Assembly: GCF_002844535.1 (NCBI RefSeq)
Contig: NZ_PJNH01000005.1
Location: 1 to 64,000 of the forward strand
Origin: Halalkalibacillus sediminis
GTDB taxonomy: Bacteria; Bacillota; Bacilli; Bacillales; Alkalibacillaceae
DNA: 64,000 bases
Reading direction: 5' to 3'
Shown here piece after piece: positions 1 to 7,841 of this stretch. Made by a program: the position numbers and the translations under genes. The notes beneath the pieces were generated by a model. The model saw only the letters and a program-made list of their open reading frames with translations. It was not told where the DNA came from and did no database searches. The number at the start of each line of letters is the position of its first letter. The first letter of the stretch is position 1.

Positions 1-113
1 ATTGGCTTGTCTTACTTGTTTTTTCTCTCCCAATCAGATGAGAAAAAACGAATTGACGTCAGGCTATTTTGTTTAGTTTTCAAGGTTCGAATTTTTGCTG
101 TCGTTTTTTGCGA
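1..113 (-). other. rRNA operon leader (5' part)
   Basis: Read leftward, this stretch follows two rRNA-type promoters and contains CCTTGAAAACTAAACAAAA, the motif found in Bacillus pre-16S leaders near the antitermination boxes. It also has a GTCG/CGAC mini-hairpin just after the start. No rRNA gene lies inside the window; the 16S gene should begin left of position 1. In B. subtilis an rrn operon also follows pdaB, which supports the reading. Confidence 0.7.
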
Positions 114-121
114 CGAGAACT

Positions 122-150
122 AATTTATCATGTCTCGAAGCAGTTGTCAA
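122..150 (-). promoter_or_regulatory. rRNA operon promoter P2
   Basis: On the minus strand TTGACA (145-150) and TAAATT (122-127) are separated by exactly 17 nt. Transcription would start near 114 and run out of the left edge. A consensus -35 with an optimal spacer and an rrn-type leader downstream suggests the stronger, proximal promoter of a tandem pair. Confidence 0.75.
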
Positions 151-269
151 TAGCTTTAAAACATATTTTCAATCTTTCAACTTAACAAGTGATTTATATC
201 AGAAATACCTATTTAATTTGAAAGGTTGTAGATGCGTTTTCGCGTATTGTTTTTGCGACAACAGAAATT

Positions 270-298
270 AATATACCATATGGATTTTTAGGTTTCAA
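270..298 (-). promoter_or_regulatory. rRNA operon promoter P1
   Basis: On the minus strand TTGAAA (293-298) and TATATT (270-275) are separated by 17 nt, about 148 bp upstream of P2. Both promoters are followed by a GTCGCAAAAA stretch. Tandem P1/P2 promoters are the rule for Bacillus rRNA operons. Confidence 0.7.
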
Positions 299-316
299 TA
301 GCTTTTAATACTTTTT

Positions 317-544
317 TTATTTTACATCTGAAAAATTCTTCTTAGGTATATAGTTCAAGCATTCTTTTTGGTTTGCGAATCGTTTATAAATATCAAATAA
401 GACAATGTAGCGTTCTTTTATCGCTTTCTTCACTTGTTGATCCATATCTTGATAGTTGAAATCATATACAAGCTCATCCATTTCTCTTTTCAATAAATAT
501 TCTAATTCTTTTTGTTCAATATCATTCAATAACAAACCAATCAT
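317..544 (-). CDS. small conserved hypothetical protein (75 aa)
   Basis: A 75-residue, mostly alpha-helical charged protein without signal peptide or membrane segment. The segment EYLLKREMDEL followed by KKAIKERYIVLFDIYKRFA looks like two amphipathic helices. I recall similar small proteins of unknown function in Bacillaceae but cannot give a symbol. It ends 18 bp before the -35 of rRNA promoter P1 and is divergent from pdaB. The start codon is ATG with a weak purine-rich ribosome site (GGATGTGAAGAG directly before it). It is probably real because its composition is protein-like and no competing gene overlaps it. Confidence 0.7.
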   Translation of the reverse strand: MIGLLLNDIEQKELEYLLKREMDELVYDFNYQDMDQQVKKAIKERYIVLFDIYKRFANQKECLNYIPKKNFSDVK

Positions 545-658
545 CTCTTCACATCCATTTCAATATAGTATGATATTCATTTTTTCCTTAAATGCTTTGT
601 TTATGTAAGGTTTCATTCTAATTCCAAATTTCTTTTCATATATTTGAAACAAGAAGCT

Positions 659-690
659 TGTATCAGTTGTTTCCTTACATAACATAAATA
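659..690 (+). promoter_or_regulatory. candidate forespore (sigma-G/F) promoter of pdaB
   Basis: TGTATC (659-664) and CATAAATA (683-690) with an 18-nt spacer resemble the TGNATR / CATNNTA pattern of forespore sigma factors. B. subtilis pdaB is sigma-G dependent. The match is partial and no canonical sigma-A promoter is evident here. Confidence 0.35.
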
Positions 691-709
691 CTTTAAGTGA
701 AGAGGTTAT

Positions 710-1471
710 ATGATGAAAATATACTTTTTTAATTGGACAAGTTTGAAAAAGTGGTCAATGCTGATCGGATTGGTGGTTTTGCTTTTTACTTCCATCCATT
801 ATAGTTCTGGTTTGGTTTCACAGCAATCGGACCCTACGACGCAGACTGGGGCTATAACCAGAATTGAGAGTGATAAGGATGAAGTAGCTCTAACATTCAA
901 TGTAGCTTGGGGCGATGACGAAGTATTAGAAATTCTCGAAGTACTTCAAAACCACAAGGTCCGTGCAACTTTTTTTGTAAATGGGGATTGGGCTCTAAGA
1001 AATGAGGATATCGCTAAAATCATCATTGAGGATCAACACGAAGTTGGTTTGCTTGGTTTCCATGATGACCCTTATATTGGACGCTCCGAGGAATATATTG
1101 AAGAGGACTTGAAAAATGGCTCTGATGTATTAAAAAGGTTAGATTATGAACCGTTAACGTTCGTCCGTCTACCAGACAATAAGTTTGATCAAACAATTGT
1201 AGAGTATATTGAAGATTTAGGTTACCAAGTTGTATTTTGGAGTCATTATGAAACCATTGGTGATGATGCTGAACCTGAGCAAGAAGCTGAACGTATCTCC
1301 AGTGATTTTGACCGGGGAGAAATCATTGTATTTCCTGCCTCAGATAATCTCACCGCTACATCAGAAGTGGTTGATAGCTTGATCAGCCAAAAGTTAACTG
1401 ATGGTTATTCCTTCATTTCACTCACTGAGTTATTATCCCCAGCCAATATTGAACTTCGCCCTATAAACTAA
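710..1471 (+). CDS. pdaB: polysaccharide deacetylase family sporulation protein PdaB
   Basis: Spore-specific NodB-fold carbohydrate esterase family protein, 253 aa against about 254 in B. subtilis. In B. subtilis it is made in the forespore and is needed to maintain spores after sporulation, probably acting on cell wall. An N-terminal membrane anchor (about residues 15-35) is followed by the deacetylase domain with LTFNVAWGDD and ATFFVNGDW near its start. The usual metal-binding Asp of the TFD motif is Asn here (TFN), and the second-motif histidines are poorly kept, so catalysis is uncertain. It lies opposite in strand to kbaA and tail to tail with it, as in B. subtilis. The ribosome site GAAGAGG precedes ATGATG; the first ATG is used here. 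Confidence 0.9.
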   Translation: MMKIYFFNWTSLKKWSMLIGLVVLLFTSIHYSSGLVSQQSDPTTQTGAITRIESDKDEVALTFNVAWGDDEVLEILEVLQNHKVRATFFVNGDWALRNEDIAKIIIEDQHEVGLLGFHDDPYIGRSEEYIEEDLKNGSDVLKRLDYEPLTFVRLPDNKFDQTIVEYIEDLGYQVVFWSHYETIGDDAEPEQEAERISSDFDRGEIIVFPASDNLTATSEVVDSLISQKLTDGYSFISLTELLSPANIELRPIN

Positions 1472-1501
1472 AAAGGATAGTCGCAATGGCGACTATCCTT
1501 T
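1472..1501. terminator. bidirectional terminator between pdaB and kbaA
   Basis: A 13-bp perfect stem, AAAGGATAGTCGC (1472-1484) with GCGACTATCCTTT (1489-1501) and a 4-nt AATG loop. The pdaB stop lies just before it and the last codons of kbaA lie inside it, so one hairpin serves both convergent genes. Confidence 0.75.
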
Positions 1502-2122
1502 CGTTTGTACTTCACGTGTATCATTTTTATCTGCTTTGAACCCGACAATTTTATGCAGTTTAAGTAACTGATAGGTGTTACATGCTAAAAGTGGCACAAT
1601 CATGAGCATGAGCCATTCAGGGTCATCCACCCGCAATACAGGGAGCCATTCGATAGTCGTTACGACAAACATGAAGAAAATCGCTGGCAGGAAAGCTCTT
1701 TGGTGAGTTTCTTTAGCTTTTACAAAAGCCACTCCAATGGAATATACCAATAACATCGCAGCCACAAGTATATAGTTGATTAATGGTTCTGGATCTTCCG
1801 CCCTTATATATCTCAGATAGATCAGCTCAAAAAACACGAATGAAATAATCAAAATTTGTGCATGTTTCCAATACTTACCGAAGAAACCTTGCCCAATCTG
1901 ATGCAAAGTAAGGTATGCGAAAAATCCCATCTGACTAATGACACTATATACCAACCCTAAACCGATGAACCATATCAATGCTCCGAAGATCTCCCATCCA
2001 TTAAATGGGCTTATGTAGGGTTCATATGCGTGAGGTTGCACGAAGAAGCTGGTTACGACAGTTGTAATCGCACCTATAAAAAGTAATGTTGTAAAAAATT
2101 TCAGCCATGCTCTTACAGTCAC
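1493..2122 (-). CDS. kbaA: KinB-signalling pathway activation protein KbaA
   Basis: Integral membrane protein with about six hydrophobic segments. In B. subtilis KbaA activates the sensor kinase KinB, which feeds phosphate into the Spo0 phosphorelay that starts sporulation. The open frame extends upstream to 2164. I choose the GTG at 2122 because a perfect AGGAGG lies 7 nt before it, giving 209 aa and the expected family start (VTVRAWLKFF). It sits between gerD and pdaB, the B. subtilis order, and ends inside the shared terminator with pdaB. Confidence 0.88.
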   Translation of the reverse strand: MTVRAWLKFFTTLLFIGAITTVVTSFFVQPHAYEPYISPFNGWEIFGALIWFIGLGLVYSVISQMGFFAYLTLHQIGQGFFGKYWKHAQILIISFVFFELIYLRYIRAEDPEPLINYILVAAMLLVYSIGVAFVKAKETHQRAFLPAIFFMFVVTTIEWLPVLRVDDPEWLMLMIVPLLACNTYQLLKLHKIVGFKADKNDTREVQTKG

Positions 2123-2193
2123 AGTATGTCCTCCTAAAAATAAATTCCATTCATATTTTATCACGTATTCACATATTTTGCTTTTTGCATTTG

Positions 2194-2223
2194 TGTATAT
2201 TTTTTCACAGGCTCCTTATATTA
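2194..2223 (+). promoter_or_regulatory. candidate sigma-G promoter of gerD
   Basis: TGTATA (2194-2199) and TATATTA (2217-2223) with a 17-nt spacer fit the forespore sigma-G pattern. gerD is a known sigma-G gene in B. subtilis. The distance to the ribosome site AGAGGAG is short and suitable. Confidence 0.4.
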
Positions 2224-2256
2224 TAAGTAGTTCGATTTCAAAGAGGAGTCATACTC

Positions 2257-2904
2257 ATGAAAAAAATAATCATGATTTCAATAGCACTGATCTTTGCGTT
2301 AACCGCATGTGCGCAAGGTGGCGGTGAATCTAAAGAAAACCCCGACTATGAAGCCACTAAGAAAATGGTGGTTGATATATTAAAAACGGATGATGGTAAG
2401 AAAGCTCTTACTGAAGTTTTGTCTGCCGAAGAAACAAAGAGCCAACTGGTAATTGATTCTGAAACGGTCAAACAGTCTCTCGAACAAACGATGGATAGCG
2501 AAAAGGGCAAAGAATTCTGGAAGAAACTTTATGAAGATCCATCTTTCGTCCAATCATATGTCAATGCAACTCAAGAGCATGATAAGGAACTGATTAAAGG
2601 TTTGATGAATGATTCAACCTACCAAGAACAATTAATCAGTATATTTCAGAACGAACAAATGCAGCAAACAATTATAGGAGCGTTGAAAAGTCAACCTTTC
2701 CGTGCACACCTAGAAGAAACCATTCAAGAAACACTTAACAGTCCATTGTTCAAAGCGAAAATGACTGAAACCTTACTTCAAGCAGCTGAAAAAGCCAAGC
2801 AATCCGAAGAAGGACAAGGTGGAAGCCAGCAACAAGGGCAAGGTGGGGGCGAAAGCGGAGAGCAAGGCGGTGGAGGAGAACAAGGTGGAGAGGGCAGTTC
2901 GTAA
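2257..2904 (+). CDS. gerD: spore germination lipoprotein GerD
   Basis: Lipoprotein of the spore inner membrane needed in B. subtilis for nutrient germination, where it clusters the germinant receptors into the germinosome. The 215-aa protein starts with a lipoprotein signal peptide ending in lipobox LTAC (Cys18). It continues with a helical domain rich in repeated Gln/Glu/Lys segments and ends in a Gly/Gln-rich tail (about residues 187-215), typical of GerD. The gene is on the strand opposite its neighbours salA and kbaA, as in B. subtilis. An AGAGGAG ribosome site precedes the ATG, and it shares a terminator with salA. Confidence 0.92.
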   Translation: MKKIIMISIALIFALTACAQGGGESKENPDYEATKKMVVDILKTDDGKKALTEVLSAEETKSQLVIDSETVKQSLEQTMDSEKGKEFWKKLYEDPSFVQSYVNATQEHDKELIKGLMNDSTYQEQLISIFQNEQMQQTIIGALKSQPFRAHLEETIQETLNSPLFKAKMTETLLQAAEKAKQSEEGQGGSQQQGQGGGESGEQGGGGEQGGEGSS

Positions 2905-2950
2905 TATGAATAGTTGAGGGGCACTTGCGCTAGACAACTTTTAACTCCAT

Positions 2951-2990
2951 TAAAAAATCCTGCAACGGATTACGTTGCAGGATCATTTTT
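2951..2990. terminator. bidirectional terminator between gerD and salA
   Basis: An 11-bp stem, ATCCTGCAACG (2957-2967) and CGTTGCAGGAT (2973-2983) around a 5-nt loop. T-rich sequence follows on the plus strand, and an A-run before it (2952-2957) gives the T-run on the minus strand. It serves the convergent genes gerD and salA. Confidence 0.85.
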
Positions 2991-2993
2991 GTT

Positions 2994-4049
2994 TTATAGT
3001 TCGCAGCGTCTGATCACTTGATTTGCGATCGACAAGAAAATCTTCCCTGTTGGGTGGTCTTCCTGATAGACACCTGGCGCAAATTCTTCAACTTCATCAT
3101 ATGGTTGTTGAAGTGGCAAACGTCCTAGAACATCTGTGTTTAGTACATCAGCTAACTTATCTCCGCCGCCTTCACCAAATACGTATTCTTTCTGACCTGT
3201 CAGTGTACTTTCGAAATAAGCCATATTTTCCACTACACCAAGGATGTCGTGTTCTGCTTTCATCGCCATCTGCCCTGCACGCGCTGCCACGAAGGCTGCC
3301 GTCGGGTGCGGAGTCGTCACGATTAATTCTTTAGATGATGGTAATAAGCTTTGCACATCTAATGCTATATCGCCTGTTCCTGGTGGTAAGTCAAGTAGCA
3401 AGTAGTCTAGATCTCCCCACTCAACTTCTTTAAAGAAGCTACCTAACATCTTACCAAGCATAGGACCTCTCCAGATAATCGGAGAGTTATCTTCGACGAA
3501 GAAGCCCATTGAAATGACCTGAACACCGAAACGTTCGACTGGAATGATTCGTTCACCACGTACTTGTGGGCGGTTTTCAATCCCCATCATATCTGGAACA
3601 CTGAAACCATAAATGTCTGCGTCAACGATACCTACTTTTTTACCTAAACGAGCAAGTGCTACGGCTAAATTGACAGTTACCGTCGATTTACCGACGCCAC
3701 CTTTACCACTAGCTACAGCGATAAAATTGGTACCTGTTTGTCCAATCAAATTCGCTTCCTGTTCTTGATTAGCTTCATTCATGTATTCATCACGTTGTTC
3801 ATCCGGTAATTCAGTGAAACGAAGACCCACTGTCGCAGCGCCTTCTTTTTTCAGCATGCCAACAATCTCCTGTTGGAGCTGCATTTGCTCAGCCGAATTC
3901 GGATTCGCTAGTGCGATCTTCACACTTACATGATTCTTTTCTTCTTTGATGCTGATGTTCTGGATTGCCCCCGTCTCTTCGAAGGACTTATGTATATGAG
4001 GATCCTGAACTGGATTCAATAATTCCTTTACGCGTTCTTCTGTAACCAA
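2994..4049 (-). CDS. salA: Mrp/NBP35 family ATPase SalA
   Basis: ParA-like P-loop ATPase of the Mrp family. In B. subtilis SalA (formerly YbaL) is an ATP-binding regulator that represses scoC and so raises exoprotease production; other Mrp proteins carry Fe-S clusters. An N-terminal MIP18-like domain (about residues 1-85) precedes the deviant Walker A GKGGVGKST (115-123), a DADIYG motif and LDLPPGTGD. There is no CxxC pair, arguing against a canonical Fe-S scaffold role and in favour of SalA. The start is TTG, with AAGGATGGTG upstream. Length (351) matches B. subtilis (352). It lies 3' of cwlD, as usual. Confidence 0.92.
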   Translation of the reverse strand: MVTEERVKELLNPVQDPHIHKSFEETGAIQNISIKEEKNHVSVKIALANPNSAEQMQLQQEIVGMLKKEGAATVGLRFTELPDEQRDEYMNEANQEQEANLIGQTGTNFIAVASGKGGVGKSTVTVNLAVALARLGKKVGIVDADIYGFSVPDMMGIENRPQVRGERIIPVERFGVQVISMGFFVEDNSPIIWRGPMLGKMLGSFFKEVEWGDLDYLLLDLPPGTGDIALDVQSLLPSSKELIVTTPHPTAAFVAARAGQMAMKAEHDILGVVENMAYFESTLTGQKEYVFGEGGGDKLADVLNTDVLGRLPLQQPYDEVEEFAPGVYQEDHPTGKIFLSIANQVIRRCEL

Positions 4050-4127
4050 TTGTTACACCATCCTTTATCATATTAATGCCAAGGCTAGTATAACATAAAT
4101 TCCAAGCTGTCTCAGTTCATACGATTA

Positions 4128-4826
4128 TCAATCTTTCTGCACCAAATATTCAACAATCCCTTCATAAATAGAAGATGCCATTTCACGTTGATAATCTTCA
4201 TTAATCAACCTGCTTCTTTCTTCACTATTTGAGAGGAAACCAATTTCTAATAGAGCTCCTACAGGATCCGTATGTTTCAGGATATATATATTTTGAATCG
4301 GTAAAGCTGAGCGTTCTTTATTCGCTGATTCATTCATTCGCTTCTGGATTTCCATCGCAAGTTCTTTATTTTCATCATTCGGATAGTAAAAAGCTTGTGC
4401 CCCTCTCCATTGATTGTTAGGAATCGAATTCAAGTGCACACTAATGAATAGATCAGCTTCTTTTTCGTTAACGAAATCGACTCGCTTTCGAATATCGTAG
4501 GATTTTCGTTTCGAATAACCTTTCATATCAGTAGGTGCTAAGTCGACGTCCTTTTCTCTCGTCAAATAAACGGTCGCTCCAGCCCCTTGTAAATAATCTC
4601 TTAAAAATAAGGTCGTTTGGAAAGCGATCGACTTCTCTTGTATATCCTCATAATCAGCTCCACCGTCAACTCCACCATGACCTGGGTCCAACACAATCAC
4701 TTTTCCAGCGAGCGGCGTGGTAGTTCCTTTCGTTGTAGTGAATATTGTATCTATAGGGTACCTCAGTAGATAAATTAGCAAAATAAGGCCTACCAACCAT
4801 AATAAAATGAGCCAAAAACGCTTCAT
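4128..4826 (-). CDS. cwlD: N-acetylmuramoyl-L-alanine amidase CwlD
   Basis: Zinc-dependent Amidase_3 enzyme that, together with PdaA, makes the muramic delta-lactam of the spore cortex, the mark that lets germination enzymes act only on cortex. A membrane-anchor segment (about residues 3-21) precedes the catalytic domain. Zinc ligands are visible as DPGHGG (His50), the Glu of DIQEKS (Glu64) and SVHLNS, and the catalytic Glu as LLEIGFLSN. The ATG at 4826 is preferred because a GGGGGG ribosome site lies 6 nt upstream; the frame itself opens at a TTG two codons earlier. Expressed in the mother cell and forespore in B. subtilis. Confidence 0.93.
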   Translation of the reverse strand: MKRFWLILLWLVGLILLIYLLRYPIDTIFTTTKGTTTPLAGKVIVLDPGHGGVDGGADYEDIQEKSIAFQTTLFLRDYLQGAGATVYLTREKDVDLAPTDMKGYSKRKSYDIRKRVDFVNEKEADLFISVHLNSIPNNQWRGAQAFYYPNDENKELAMEIQKRMNESANKERSALPIQNIYILKHTDPVGALLEIGFLSNSEERSRLINEDYQREMASSIYEGIVEYLVQKD

Positions 4827-4873
4827 AGACAACCCCCCTCACCCAACTATATGGAGGTTTGTCCTTAAATATG

Positions 4874-4908
4874 AAAAAATCCTCGAGCTTCTACTCTAAG
4901 CTCGAGGA
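4874..4908 (-). terminator. terminator of the TRAP transporter operon
   Basis: An 11-bp stem, TCCTCGAGCTT (4880-4890) and AAGCTCGAGGA (4898-4908), followed on the minus strand by six T. It lies 43 bp after the stop of the TRAP permease gene and upstream of cwlD. Confidence 0.85.
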
Positions 4909-4950
4909 ATTCTGTACTAATTTATATGACACTTTGAGTGTGCTGCTTTT

Positions 4951-7179
4951 TTAATTAACAGCCTCTGCTTTAGTCGCCTTGTTTCTCTTTCTAAACAAAT
5001 GGAACAAGCCAACCGCTACAATCAATACTATCGCAATACCGTCAGTCAACACATCATTCGCAATAAACATGATTGCAGATGCTAGTACGGCGATACGTTC
5101 AAACCATAAGTGTTTCACAAACATGTAGTTCTGGATAAATGACGCAAAAGCAATCAGGCCGAATGTTGCAGTGATGATTGCCCAAACCACTTCGAGCCAA
5201 CCTGCATCAGTTATTAACAAAATGGTTGGATTGAAAGTAAATACGAACGGAAGCAATAGTGCTGCCGAGTCATACTTGAAACCTTGCACACCGGTTCGGA
5301 CCGGCCCAGCGTTCGCAATACCTGCTGTTGCATATGCTGGTAAGTTAATAGGTGGCGTGTCATCCGCTAAAACCCCGTAGTATAATACGAATAGGTGAGC
5401 GATGATCACTTCGACACCCATATCAGTTAAGATCGGTGCAACGATTGCCGCTAATACAACATACGTTGCAGTTGTCGGTAATCCAAGACCTAGCAATAGA
5501 CAAGCGAATACTGTCAATATCAACGCATAAACCAGTTCTGTATTTCCAGTGACTAAAAATGCAGGTGTCATAGAAGTTAAATCTTCTGAAAAACCTACTA
5601 CTATTCTCGTAAACTTCGTCGATAAACCAGAGGTTGTAATGACCCCAATCAAAATTCCTGCAGTCGCACAGGCTACCACAATCGATAGAGAATTACGAGC
5701 AGCAATTTCAAAACCGTTTAATAACTGTCTCCACCCGTAACGCACAGGTGCTTCCTCTATATTCAGCTTCCGCTGACCTGCCGCGAAAATAAGTGCCACG
5801 ATAGCACCTAATAAAATCATGATGGTAATCTGAGGCTTCCAACGGATGGTCTCGGTAGCAAAGAAGTTCGTGTTGAAGATTCCGTTCAACCCATATAATC
5901 CCGCATTCAGATACTGAACGAGATATTGGAAGGCTAATGCCGCAGCTAACAATATAGCAGCAAATAAAAGCGCTCTTCCCATGCTCTCTTTAAATCGGTG
6001 AGCAAAGGTAGCAATCACTAACAAAATGACGATCGAGAAGAATGCAGAGTTGTTTACCGATACTCTCTCGATAACCAAGAAGTAAAGGAGCACGAATATC
6101 GGGATCAGTAAGTATCCCTGTTGAAGCAACAAGCGGCGACCTTTGACTAGTTCGCTTTTATCCATTCCGGTAATATTGTTTTTGGATGCTTCAAAGTGAA
6201 CCATGAAAAGAATACCTACATAACATAAGATCGCAGGTATAATGGCACTCTGGATAATTTCGTAATAAGGAATCCCTGTAAGCTCAACCATAATGAATGC
6301 CGCAGCACCCATGATCGGAGGTAAAAACTGACCACTGGAGGAGGCTGCTACCTCTACACCACCGGCTACGTGAGGTTTAAACCCTACTTTTTTCATCAGT
6401 GGAATCGTGAAAGTACCAGTGGTTACCGCGTTTGCAGTGGAACTCCCTGAAATACTTCCCATCATTCCACTCGCTACAACACTCGCCTTAGCAGGTCCAC
6501 CTTTATATTTACCGAAGGCTCTTAATGCAAGGTCGATAAACATTTTACCTGCACCAGTTGATTCCAAAATCGCGCCAAATAAAATAAAAATGAACACGAA
6601 TTGTGCGGAAGCGTAAATTGGAGTACCAAAGATTCCGTTACTACGATAACTCGTCTCGTAAATGAAACGCTCAAAGTCCCCACGGTTATGGAAAAACTGC
6701 CCTGGCATAAATTCTCCAAGGAAGAAGTATGCAATAAATACAAGAGCAATAAGGACAAGCGGATAACCAACCACTCGACGTGTAGCCTCAAGGGTTAACA
6801 CGATCAGCGATAAACCTACGATGATCTCCATCGTCGTCGGGTTCGCTGACATGATTGTGGAAGACATTTGATGCTGTATGATGTACATACCGACAAATAG
6901 CGATAAACCTGCTAGCAATATGTCGTAAATTGGAATTTTAGTTTGACCCATCTTCTTTTTCACCGGGAAAATCATAAATACAAGAACTAACGCGATTGTC
7001 AGGTGAAAAATCAGAAATGTTTTTGAACCGATTCCTGGCAGCCCGAACCCTGCGACGTATAGGTGGAAAACGGACATGATTACAGCGGTTAAGACAACGA
7101 CGAATGCCCAACCACCCCGTAGGTGACGGTCACTACCTTCTAATTCGGATATCATATTTTGTTGTTGTTTTTCGTCCAC
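4951..7179 (-). CDS. TRAP transporter fused permease subunit (DctMQ type)
   Basis: Large polytopic inner-membrane permease (742 aa) in which the small 4-helix (DctQ) and large 12-helix (DctM) TRAP subunits are one chain, the form that works with TAXI substrate-binding proteins. It imports a solute, often an organic acid, using an ion gradient; the substrate cannot be told from sequence. GSISGSSTANAVTTG and GLGLPTTATYV are typical DctM segments. The frame opens at 7209, but a GGGGG ribosome site 6 nt before the GTG at 7179 points to that start. It is third in an operon after the binding protein and a DUF1850 gene, with its own terminator behind it. Confidence 0.92.
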   Translation of the reverse strand: MDEKQQQNMISELEGSDRHLRGGWAFVVVLTAVIMSVFHLYVAGFGLPGIGSKTFLIFHLTIALVLVFMIFPVKKKMGQTKIPIYDILLAGLSLFVGMYIIQHQMSSTIMSANPTTMEIIVGLSLIVLTLEATRRVVGYPLVLIALVFIAYFFLGEFMPGQFFHNRGDFERFIYETSYRSNGIFGTPIYASAQFVFIFILFGAILESTGAGKMFIDLALRAFGKYKGGPAKASVVASGMMGSISGSSTANAVTTGTFTIPLMKKVGFKPHVAGGVEVAASSSGQFLPPIMGAAAFIMVELTGIPYYEIIQSAIIPAILCYVGILFMVHFEASKNNITGMDKSELVKGRRLLLQQGYLLIPIFVLLYFLVIERVSVNNSAFFSIVILLVIATFAHRFKESMGRALLFAAILLAAALAFQYLVQYLNAGLYGLNGIFNTNFFATETIRWKPQITIMILLGAIVALIFAAGQRKLNIEEAPVRYGWRQLLNGFEIAARNSLSIVVACATAGILIGVITTSGLSTKFTRIVVGFSEDLTSMTPAFLVTGNTELVYALILTVFACLLLGLGLPTTATYVVLAAIVAPILTDMGVEVIIAHLFVLYYGVLADDTPPINLPAYATAGIANAGPVRTGVQGFKYDSAALLLPFVFTFNPTILLITDAGWLEVVWAIITATFGLIAFASFIQNYMFVKHLWFERIAVLASAIMFIANDVLTDGIAIVLIVAVGLFHLFRKRNKATKAEAVN

Positions 7180-7259
7180 ATTTATCCCCCTCGCCTCATA
7201 AAGATTCATTTCTATATAGTTATTATAAATGAAAGAGACTCATTAGAATATACTTTTTT

Positions 7260-7841
7260 TCATCCAAAGGTTGCCATCAGTTTATCTTTCCAAGTCATAT
7301 CTTGGATTTCTATTAATATCTGGGTATCTGAATAGGGTGGTTCTGATAAAACCACCTCTTGTTCTTCAAAAAAGAAAGAATGAGGAAACAGTTCAGATGG
7401 TTGCATTCGCAATACCCCTCCGTGAACAGGTCGATTAAGATTCCTTAATATATAATAGCCGTCCTTCATCTCGACGTCCCCTTTCCTTTCATAGGGTAGC
7501 CCAGCACCAAACGATTTCGTCCAACTTTCCATCGTCAGAATGACCCAATCTTCATCTACCTTGAACTTCTCTTCCACGGGCGATTTTTCAACAGAATGGA
7601 TATATCGATGAGAAAACCAATCCCCCTTCTCAACTTCCTCCTGCCACATCGTATCCCCTGTATGTATGTCCTCAATGACAATTTTTTTATAAGGGCTTTT
7701 AGTATTTAAAAAGAAAACAATTGCTACGGTCAATAAGATAATTAACAGAACGGCAATAAATTTTTTGTTAAAAAAGGCATTGCTATTAAGAAGCAATGCC
7801 TTTTGGTTGTGTTGATCATTCGGTTGATTACTGCTCATCAT
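7260..7841 (-). CDS. DUF1850 domain-containing membrane-anchored protein
   Basis: A protein with one N-terminal membrane segment (KFIAVLLIILLTVAIVFFL) and an extracytoplasmic DUF1850-type domain with YIHSVEKSPVEE, WTKSFGAGLP and NRPVHGG, usual features of this family. Such genes regularly sit between TAXI binding proteins and fused TRAP permeases, as here; the function is unknown. The frame opens at 7898. The ATG at 7841 overlaps the stop of the binding-protein gene (7828) and is used here, but its ribosome site is poor. A terminator-like hairpin lies inside the first 25 codons, so a later non-ATG start is possible. Confidence 0.75.
   Translation of the reverse strand: MMSSNQPNDQHNQKALLLNSNAFFNKKFIAVLLIILLTVAIVFFLNTKSPYKKIVIEDIHTGDTMWQEEVEKGDWFSHRYIHSVEKSPVEEKFKVDEDWVILTMESWTKSFGAGLPYERKGDVEMKDGYYILRNLNRPVHGGVLRMQPSELFPHSFFFEEQEVVLSEPPYSDTQILIEIQDMTWKDKLMATFG
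7770..7804 (-). terminator. terminator or attenuator hairpin inside the DUF1850 reading frame
   Basis: On the minus strand AAAAGGCATTGCT (7804-7792) pairs with AGCAATGCCTTTT (7784-7772) around a 7-nt loop, followed by a run of six T (7775-7770). It follows the binding-protein stop by about 25 nt and probably cuts transcription of the two downstream genes relative to the binding protein. Confidence 0.75.

Noticed and set aside
2122-2164. Upstream start of kbaA at 2164.
   Set aside because: The strong AGGAGG lies inside that extension and directs initiation to the GTG at 2122.
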